Source: Streptomyces sp. PsTaAH-137
GTDB lineage: Bacteria > Actinomycetota > Actinomycetes > Streptomycetales > Streptomycetaceae
Reading direction: 5' to 3'
Assembly (NCBI RefSeq): GCF_003259365.1
Contig: NZ_QLLY01000009.1
Location: forward strand, 125,259 to 189,258
DNA: 64,000 nucleotides
A program made the position numbers and the translations under genes. The notes below the pieces were generated by a model. The model ran no database searches. It was not told the DNA's origin and saw only the letters and a list, made by a program, of their open reading frames with translations. Each line of letters opens with the position of its first letter. Position 1 is the first letter of the stretch. Positions 58,163 through 64,000 of the stretch are shown piece by piece.

Positions 58163-59188
58163 ATGCGACCTCCACAGGCCCTGGAGCGGATCGCGTTCCT
58201 CCTGGAGCGCGATCACGCCCCCACCTACCGGGTACGCGCCTTTCGCACCGCCGCCAGGGTGATCACCGAACAAGGCCCGGACGAGACGGCGCGGCGCGCC
58301 GCCGCGGGCACCCTGGAAGCGCTCAAGGGCATCGGCCCCACCACGGCCGAGGTGATCCGCGCCGTGCTCGACGGCGACGTCCCGGAATACCTGGCCCGCC
58401 TGGAGGAGGCCGCCCGGACCCCGCTCGTGCCCGACGGCGCCGGCGCCCGGCTCCGGGCGCTGCAGCGCGGGGACTGCCATCTGCATTCCGACTGGTCCGA
58501 CGGAGGCAGCCCCATCGAGACGATGGGCCGCGCGGCGCGCGACCTCGGCCACGCGTGGGCGGTGCTCACCGATCACTCGCCCCGGCTGACCGTCGCCCAC
58601 GGACTGTCCCCGCAGCGGCTGCGCGAACAACTCGACGTGGTCGCCGAACTCAACACGCACTGGGCGCCGTTTCGGCTCCTGACCGGCATCGAGTGCGACA
58701 TCCTCGACGACGGATCCCTCGACCAGGAGCCCGAACTCCTCGACCGGCTCGACGTGGTCGTGGTGTCCGTCCACTCGAAACTCCGGATGGACGCCACCGC
58801 CATGACCCGCCGCCTGGTCACCGCCGTGCGCGACCCGCACGCCGACGTCCTCGGGCACTGCACCGGCCGCCTCGTCACCGGACGCGGCAGACCCGAGTCG
58901 GCCTTCGACGCCGACGCGGTGTTCGCGGCCTGCGCGGAGGCCGGCACCGCCGTCGAGATCAACAGCCGCCCCGAACGGCTCGACCCGCCGCGCCGGCTGC
59001 TGCGCCGCGCCGTGGCGGCCGGCACCCTGTTCGCCGTGGACACCGACGCGCACGCGCCGGGACAGCTCGACTGGCAGCTGCTCGGCTGCGCCCGGGCCGA
59101 GGAGTGCGGCGTACCCGCCGACCGCGTGGTGACGACCTGGCCCGCGGACCGCCTCCTGGACTGGACCCGCGGTGGACAGCGTGGCTGA
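58163..59188 (+). CDS. PHP-domain phosphoesterase with helix-hairpin-helix (PolX-C-terminal-like)
   Basis: A 341-residue protein. Residues about 1-85 are a helix-hairpin-helix-type domain (LEALKGIGPTTAEVIRAVL). Residues about 95-335 form a complete PHP site: DCHLHSDWSDG, VLTDHSP, GIECDIL, VVSVHSK, LGHCTGR, EINSRPERLD and VDTDAHAP. These residues bind three metals. The layout matches the C-terminal half of bacterial PolX polymerases without the nucleotidyl-transferase core. Likely a DNA-related phosphoesterase. ATG 58163 follows GGAGGTGA. Confidence 0.88.
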   Translation: MRPPQALERIAFLLERDHAPTYRVRAFRTAARVITEQGPDETARRAAAGTLEALKGIGPTTAEVIRAVLDGDVPEYLARLEEAARTPLVPDGAGARLRALQRGDCHLHSDWSDGGSPIETMGRAARDLGHAWAVLTDHSPRLTVAHGLSPQRLREQLDVVAELNTHWAPFRLLTGIECDILDDGSLDQEPELLDRLDVVVVSVHSKLRMDATAMTRRLVTAVRDPHADVLGHCTGRLVTGRGRPESAFDADAVFAACAEAGTAVEINSRPERLDPPRRLLRRAVAAGTLFAVDTDAHAPGQLDWQLLGCARAEECGVPADRVVTTWPADRLLDWTRGGQRG

Positions 59189-59293
59189 GACGGGCCGGCG
59201 ACGTCGTACCCGAGTGGCCCGAGTGAGCGGGGAAACCCGGGGAAGCCGACACGACACGGCAGCCGAGCCATGCCAGAGACAGGAGCACCGCAC

Positions 59294-59611
59294 ATGACGA
59301 CCTTTGTCATCACGATCCCCGGTACCTTCGTGCGCACCGCGGACGCCCAGGTGAGAGCCCAGGTCGAGCGGCAGCTGCGGGAGGCCGACCCGCACCGCAC
59401 CGAACTGGGCCGCGAGGAAGACCTGGACCTGCTCACCGTCAACGACGACGACACGTTCAGCATGCGCCTCGAAGTGACCGCCGACGCGAGCGCACAGGCC
59501 CGCGCCCGGGCCGAGGAACTGGCCGCGCAGGCGCTGAGCGCGGCAGGATTCGACGAGAACGACGCCCCGCTGGGACCGCCGATCGTGACCGGGATCGACA
59601 ACCCGGCGTGA
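59294..59611 (+). CDS. Small protein of unknown function
   Basis: A 105-residue protein beginning MTTFVITIPGTFVRTADAQVRAQVERQLREADP and containing DLDLLTVNDDDTFSMRLEVTADASAQARARAEELAAQAL. The alternation of strand and helix suggests an alpha/beta ferredoxin-like fold. No function is recognised. An AGGAG site lies 8 bases before ATG 59294, stronger than an earlier in-frame ATG at 59270. Confidence 0.63.
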   Translation: MTTFVITIPGTFVRTADAQVRAQVERQLREADPHRTELGREEDLDLLTVNDDDTFSMRLEVTADASAQARARAEELAAQALSAAGFDENDAPLGPPIVTGIDNPA

Positions 59612-59695
59612 CCGGCGCGGATCTGCCGCAGAACGCGCCCCGGGCGGATCCGGTCCCGGGGCGCAGGCTCTGACCAGGCGGAACGACGGGCGAGG

Positions 59696-60898
59696 TTACG
59701 CTGCGACCTCGGCCAGCGCCGACAGGAGCCGGTCGACGTCCTCCACGTCGGTGTAGGGCGCGAGCCCCACACGGACGCCGCCCCCGTCGCCGAGGCCGAG
59801 CCGCTGCGACGCCGCCACGGCGTAGAACGAACCGGCGGGGGCGTGCACCCCGTGCTCGGTGAGACGGCGCGAGACGTCGGCGGGTTCCCGGCCGTCCACC
59901 GTGAACAGCAGCGTCGGCGTGCGGTCGGCGGCCCGCGAGTACACCGTGGCCCCCGGCAGCGCGGCGAGCCCGTCCTCGAGGCGGGAGCGCAGCGTGCGCT
60001 CGTGGATCTCGAGCGCGGCGAAGGAGGCGACGATCCGCTCCCTGCGGCTGCCCCGGGCCAACGGGTCGAGTTCCGCGAGCAGATCCACCGCGGCCCGCGC
60101 ACCCGCCAGCAACTCGTAGGGCAGCGTGCCCAGTTCGAAGCGCTCCGGCACCGCGTCGCTCGACGGCAGCAGCTTGTCCGGCCGCAGCGACTCCAGCAGG
60201 TCCGCGCGGCCGGTGAGGACGCCCAGGTGCGGGCCGAGGAACTTGTACGGCGAACAGACCAGCGTGTCCGCGCCGAGCGCCGCCAGGTCGACGGCGCCAT
60301 GGGCCGCGTAGTGCACCGCGTCCACGTGCAGCAGCGCGCCCACGCCGTGCGCGAGCGCGGCGACGGCGGGCAGGTCGGGGCGGGTGCCGATCAGGTTCGA
60401 CGCCGCGGTCACCGCCACCAGCCGGGTCCGCGGCGACAGCACCGCCTCGATGTGCTCGGGCCGCAGCTCACCCGATTCCGGGTCGAAGTCCGCCCAGCGC
60501 ACCGTCGCGCCCACGGCCTCGGCCGCCTGCACCCAGGGCCGGATGTTGGAGTCGTGGTCGAGCCGCGTCACCACCACCTCGTCACCCGGCTGCCAGGTCT
60601 TGGCCAGCATCCGGGACAGGTCGTAGGCGAGCTGGGTGGCACTGCGCCCGAACACGACCGTCTCCGGCGCGGTGGCCAGCAGGTCCCCGAGCGCGGCCCG
60701 CGCCTCGACCACGATCCGGTCCGCGTTGCGCTCGGCCTCCGTGGCGCGGCCCCGGTTCGCCAGCGGCGCCGTCAGCGCCGCCGCGATCGCGTCCACGACC
60801 GGTAGCGGGGTCTGGGTCCCGCCCGGCGCGTCGAACCGGGCCGAACCCGACTTCAGGGCGGGTATCAGCGCACGCAGTGCGGCTGCATCGAAAGACAT
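59696..60898 (-). CDS. Cysteine desulfurase-like class V aminotransferase
   Basis: A 400-residue PLP enzyme of the SufS/NifS-like subfamily. The PLP lysine is in CSPYKFLGPHLGVLTG; other signatures are LDHDSNIRPWVQAAE and HVDAVHYAAHG. The active-site Cys of true desulfurases is not seen: the matching region reads APAGSFYAV. So sulfur transfer is unlikely, and it may act as an aminotransferase or lyase. It follows the racemase gene by 46 bases on the same strand and may belong to the same amino acid pathway. Confidence 0.85.
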   Translation of the reverse strand: MSFDAAALRALIPALKSGSARFDAPGGTQTPLPVVDAIAAALTAPLANRGRATEAERNADRIVVEARAALGDLLATAPETVVFGRSATQLAYDLSRMLAKTWQPGDEVVVTRLDHDSNIRPWVQAAEAVGATVRWADFDPESGELRPEHIEAVLSPRTRLVAVTAASNLIGTRPDLPAVAALAHGVGALLHVDAVHYAAHGAVDLAALGADTLVCSPYKFLGPHLGVLTGRADLLESLRPDKLLPSSDAVPERFELGTLPYELLAGARAAVDLLAELDPLARGSRRERIVASFAALEIHERTLRSRLEDGLAALPGATVYSRAADRTPTLLFTVDGREPADVSRRLTEHGVHAPAGSFYAVAASQRLGLGDGGGVRVGLAPYTDVEDVDRLLSALAEVAA

Positions 60899-60944
60899 GG
60901 ACTACTCCAGGTGACGCGGGCGGGCGAGGGGCGTTCGGCGGCGG

Positions 60945-61664
60945 TCAGCCGACGCGGTCCTTGGCGCGCGGCGGCATGTACGTCGTCCGGCTGGGTCGTA
61001 CCCCGAGACGCACCTGCGACTCCAGCCACATCACGGCGGCGCCCGTCGGATCCACGACCGGCACGAACGTACCCTCCGCGGCCAGCCGCTCCTGAAGGGC
61101 CGCGGCCACCCCGAGCATGCCGGTGCAGCCGAGGACGACGACATCGGCCTCGCGGGCGGCGACCGCGGCGCGGGCCTGCTCGGCGAGACCGTCGAGCAGC
61201 CGCTCGCCCGGATCCAGGTCGAGCACCGGGATGTCGACGACGCGGATCGACCCGACGCGCTCGGCCAGGCCGTAGCGGCGGACGAGGCCCTGCAGCATCG
61301 GCAGCACGTTCGGCAGCACGGTGATCACGCCGGTGCGCTCACCGAGGGCGAGCGAGGTGAGCACGGCCGGTTCGAATCCGCCGACGACCGGGATGTCGAC
61401 GATCTCCCGTGCCGCGTGCACCCCCGGATCGCCGAAGCAGCTGACGAAGACGGCGTCGGCACCGTCCCGCTCCGCCTCGCGGACGGCGTCGAGGATGCCG
61501 GGGCCCGCCAGCGCCTCGTCGTACTCGGACTCGATGGACGCGGTGCCGCGCGCGATGCGGCGGACGTCGATCTCGGTGCCGGGCACCGCCCAGGCGGCGA
61601 CCTCCCGGCGGACCTCCTCGGTGAACGCGTCGGTGATGACGGGCAGCACGACCGTGAGCTTCAC
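60945..61664 (-). CDS. Asp/Glu/hydantoin racemase family protein
   Basis: A 239-residue racemase fold. The two catalytic Cys are in VFVSCFGDPGVHAAREI (about residue 75) and VVLGCTGMLG (about 183), the normal Cys pair. The remainder (PVVGGFEPAVLTSLALGERTGVITVLP) matches hydantoin racemases. It interconverts enantiomers of 5-substituted hydantoins or similar compounds. Start GTG 61664 has GGAGG just upstream. It is divergent from an NCS1 permease, which supports the hydantoin assignment. Confidence 0.88.
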   Translation of the reverse strand: MKLTVVLPVITDAFTEEVRREVAAWAVPGTEIDVRRIARGTASIESEYDEALAGPGILDAVREAERDGADAVFVSCFGDPGVHAAREIVDIPVVGGFEPAVLTSLALGERTGVITVLPNVLPMLQGLVRRYGLAERVGSIRVVDIPVLDLDPGERLLDGLAEQARAAVAAREADVVVLGCTGMLGVAAALQERLAAEGTFVPVVDPTGAAVMWLESQVRLGVRPSRTTYMPPRAKDRVG

Positions 61665-61727
61665 AGCACCTCCAGGGGCGACAAGGACGTGCGCACACCC
61701 TCGGCCGCCCCGCCCGGCCGCCACAAC

Positions 61728-61856
61728 GTGCACCCTGCACAGCGGCGGTCACAGGCCAGGGCGGTCCGCACCGCCCCCGCACCCTGCCCGGCGTCCGGCC
61801 GGATCCGCGCCTGTGCACATCGCACTCCCACACCGCACGAGCCGTGCCATGTGCAT
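61728..61856. promoter_or_regulatory. Three GTGCA-type palindromic elements in a divergent promoter
   Basis: The 285-base gap between racemase and permease holds GTGCACCCTGCAC (61728-61740), TGTGCACA (61812-61819) and ATGTGCAT (61849-61856), each symmetric about GTGCAC or TGCA cores. They suggest a regulator binding repeatedly in the divergent promoter. No regulator gene adjoins. The rest of the gap has no gene. Confidence 0.35.
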
Positions 61857-61949
61857 GGTGACCCGCCCGGCGCGGCGGCCTAACCTCACCCCACCGCACA
61901 CCGAGCCGGCCGTTCGCCCCCTGTCCCCGCCTGCCCCTCTGGAGTCCCC

Positions 61950-63302
61950 ATGGCGTCCACCTCAGGACACGACGACCACGCGCTGGGCCGAGTCCCCCCG
62001 ACGGCCCGCTTCCACTGGTTCTCGGTCGCCACCCAGCGTTTCGGCCAGCTCTCCACCCTGGCGAGCTTCCTCATCGGCGCCACCCTCGGCTTCGGCATGA
62101 CGTTCTGGAACGCCGTCCTCGCCATCACGCTCGGCGCGGTCGTCCTGGAGATCATGACAATCTTCACCGGGATCGCGGGCCAGCGCGAGGGCCTGTCCAC
62201 GTCGCTGCTCGCCCGCTGGACCGGCTTCGGCGCGAACGGCGCCGCGCTGATCGGCCTGGCCATCAGCATCAGCGCCGTCGGCTGGTTCGGGATCCAGAAC
62301 GCCGTCTCCGCCGACGGCCTCGTCGACCTCGTCGGCGTCCTGCCCGCCTGGGGCTGGGCCCTGGTGGTCGGCCTGCTCATCACCGCCGTCGTCGTGTACG
62401 GCGTCGGCTCGATGGCCTGGGCCGCGTACCTCACCGTCCCCGCCTTCCTCGTCCTGGCCGGCTGGTCGATCGCCGTCGAGCTGTCCCGGCACGACCTGGG
62501 CGCCCTGACCTCGGCCCAGCCCGCGGGCCCGCCGCTGTCGCTGCTCCAGGGCACCACGCTCGTCGCGGGCGGCTTCATCGTCGGCGCGGTCATCACCCCC
62601 GACATGAGCCGCTTCAACCGCACGGAGAAGGACGTCGTCAAGCAGACCGTCCTCGGCATCACCGTCGGCGAGTACGTCATCGGCCTCATCGGCGTGCTCC
62701 TCGCCCTGGCCCTGCGGACCAACGACGTCATCGCCATCGTCACGTCCACGTCCGGCTTCCTCGGCACCCTCGTCATCGTGGCCGCCACGATCAAGGTGAA
62801 CGACTGGAACCTGTACGCCGCCTCGCTCGGCATCGTCACCTTCGCCGACCGCACCTTCGGCCGCCGCCTCAACCGGGGCGCCGTCACCGTCGTCGTCGGC
62901 GTCCTCGGCTCCGTGCTCGGCGCCCTGGGCGTCCTCGACAGCTTCAGCGGCTTCCTCAACCTGCTGGGCGTGCTCTTCCCGCCGATCGCCGGAATCATGG
63001 TCGCCGAGTACTTCGTGACCCGGATCTGGCGCCCCGCGCTCGACGCCACCCGACCGTCCGGCACGCTGCCCGCCGACGCGCCCGCCTGGGTACCGGCCGG
63101 CCTCGTCGTGTGGGCCGTCGCCGCCGTCGTGGGGAAGTACGTCGACTGGGGCCTGCCCTCCGTCAACTCCGTCGTCGTCGCCCTCGTGCTCTACCTGGCC
63201 GCGGCCCGCCTCGGTCTGGTGCGCGGGGTGGGTACCGTGCCCACCGACCAGGACACGCCCGTCACCCCCGACGACCGAGCCGCCGAACAGCCCTCCGTCT
63301 GA
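61950..63302 (+). CDS. NCS1-family purine/cytosine/hydantoin permease
   Basis: A 450-residue, 12-helix permease of the nucleobase-cation symporter-1 family: ARFHWFSVATQRFGQLSTLASFLIGATLGFG (helix 1), SAVGWFGIQNAVSADG and PDMSRFNRTEKDVV. WFGIQN includes an aromatic plus Gln pair in the position of the substrate site of CodB/Mhp1 proteins. Hydantoin is inferred from the racemase and hydantoinase beside it; other nucleobase-like substrates remain possible. A GGAG-type site precedes the ATG. Confidence 0.9.
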   Translation: MASTSGHDDHALGRVPPTARFHWFSVATQRFGQLSTLASFLIGATLGFGMTFWNAVLAITLGAVVLEIMTIFTGIAGQREGLSTSLLARWTGFGANGAALIGLAISISAVGWFGIQNAVSADGLVDLVGVLPAWGWALVVGLLITAVVVYGVGSMAWAAYLTVPAFLVLAGWSIAVELSRHDLGALTSAQPAGPPLSLLQGTTLVAGGFIVGAVITPDMSRFNRTEKDVVKQTVLGITVGEYVIGLIGVLLALALRTNDVIAIVTSTSGFLGTLVIVAATIKVNDWNLYAASLGIVTFADRTFGRRLNRGAVTVVVGVLGSVLGALGVLDSFSGFLNLLGVLFPPIAGIMVAEYFVTRIWRPALDATRPSGTLPADAPAWVPAGLVVWAVAAVVGKYVDWGLPSVNSVVVALVLYLAAARLGLVRGVGTVPTDQDTPVTPDDRAAEQPSV

Positions 63303-63348
63303 CCCCGGGCGCCCCGGCGCCCGGCACCGCAAGAGAAAGGACCCCGCC

Positions 63349-64000
63349 ATGCTCCGACTGGGCATCGACGTGGGCGGCACCAACACCGACGCCGTCCTGA
63401 TCGACGGCGACCGGGTGCTGGGCGCCGTGAAGGCGTCGACCACCGCCGACGTCACCGGCGGCATCGTCACCGCACTGCGCGACCTGCGCGAAGCCACCGG
63501 CTTCGACCCGGCCGCCGTGCACGCCGTGATGATCGGCACCACCCACTTCATCAACGCGCTCGTCGAGGGCGAACGGCTCGCCCCGACCGCAGCCGTCCGC
63601 TTCGGGCTGCCCGCCACCCGCGCACTGCCCCCGCTGGTCGCCTGGCCCGAGCGGCTTGTCGCCGCGATCGGCGGGCACAGCTACCTGTGCCACGGCGGCC
63701 ACGAGTACGACGGCAGCCCCATCGCCGACTTCGACGAGGCCGAGTTCCGCGAGGTCCTGGACCGGGCCGTCGCCGCGGGCGCCACCTCGTTCGCCCTGTC
63801 CTCGGTCTTCTCGCCGGTCAACGCCGAGTTCGAGACCCGCGCCGCCCAGATCATCGCCGAGCAGCTGCCCGGCGCCCCGGTCAGCCTCTCCCACGAGATC
63901 GGCCGGATGGGCCTGCTCGGCCGGGAGAACGCCACCGTCGTCAACGCCGCCCTGCGCGGCCTCGCCGACCAGGTCGCCACCGGACTGACCCGCACGGTCG
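63349..64000 (+). CDS. Hydantoinase/oxoprolinase A subunit (partial, cut by window end)
   Basis: The first 217 residues of an HyuA-type ATP-dependent hydantoinase/oxoprolinase. The N-terminal actin-like phosphate loop is LGIDVGGTNTDAVLIDGDRV; MIGTTHFINALVEG and SLSHEIGRMGLLGRENATVVNAAL follow. HyuA works with HyuB to open hydantoin or related rings with ATP hydrolysis; a B gene is expected downstream outside the window. A GAAAGGA site precedes the ATG. No stop is seen by 64000. Confidence 0.9.
   Translation, partial: MLRLGIDVGGTNTDAVLIDGDRVLGAVKASTTADVTGGIVTALRDLREATGFDPAAVHAVMIGTTHFINALVEGERLAPTAAVRFGLPATRALPPLVAWPERLVAAIGGHSYLCHGGHEYDGSPIADFDEAEFREVLDRAVAAGATSFALSSVFSPVNAEFETRAAQIIAEQLPGAPVSLSHEIGRMGLLGRENATVVNAALRGLADQVATGLTRTV

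Noticed and set aside
1..64000. tRNA, rRNA or riboswitch genes
   Set aside because: No cloverleaf, conserved rRNA segment or known aptamer core was found by eye in the short intergenic gaps; a covariance-model scan was not possible.

Overview
The window is GC-rich, densely packed DNA of a Streptomyces-type actinomycete. The evidence is strong third-position GC, frequent GTG/TTG starts, purine-rich ribosome sites, many start/stop overlaps, and families typical of Streptomyces (DUF5709, DUF5133, DUF6629, the VYDWLLGGKDN-type methyltransferase, SpoIIE phosphatases). I see no rRNA, tRNA, CRISPR array, phage or insertion sequence. It reads as accessory metabolism and regulation plus a block of small stress-type genes, with 61 coding features described. 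The last gene is cut by the window end.

Layout. 0-7.3 kb: a LacI regulator, a methyltransferase, an oxidoreductase/AhpD-like pair, a fructosamine-kinase-like protein, a glutamine amidotransferase, and a BenE-type transporter divergent from an XRE-cupin regulator across a 36-bp palindrome. 7.3-19.7 kb: secreted and PstS-like proteins, two DJ-1/PfpI proteins back to back, a MarR-FUSC efflux pair, a MatC-like carrier and small proteins. 19.7-23.9 kb: MHS transporter, TetR regulator and a two-domain 3-dehydroshikimate dehydratase, predicted to feed dehydroshikimate to protocatechuate. 23.9-28.8 kb: a PP2C phosphatase, an Fe-S protein with an altered CDGSH motif, WrbA, DinB and a glutaminase with extra regulatory domains.

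28.8-36.6 kb: a GntR-controlled block with a complete BMP-type ABC importer, an ornithine-cyclodeaminase-family enzyme and a PobA-like flavin hydroxylase. 36.7-38.8 kb: a PAS-GAF-phosphatase-kinase regulator. 39.6-45.9 kb: an N-acyl-D-amino acid deacylase, a carrier, a fold-III PLP decarboxylase and a PucR regulator, which look like a pathway for acylated D-amino acids. 46-48.3 kb: a protein fusing an MFS transporter to a SpoIIE/PP2C phosphatase. 48.4-50.5 kb: a divergent second NAD-dependent DNA ligase.

50.6-59.6 kb: an FG-GAP repeat protein, a short-chain dehydrogenase, an acetyltransferase with a CebR-like operator, type-B L31, Dps with a SigB-like promoter, small proteins, a hydrolase-fold protein without its nucleophile, and a PHP phosphoesterase. 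59.7-64 kb: a hydantoin-type module (racemase, PLP enzyme, NCS1 permease and the start of a hydantoinase A).

The strongest candidates for under-described biology are the MFS-phosphatase fusion, the D-amino acid module, the BMP/hydroxylase module, the ligase paralogue and the nucleophile-less hydrolase. All functions are inferred from sequence features read by eye, and no database search was run.
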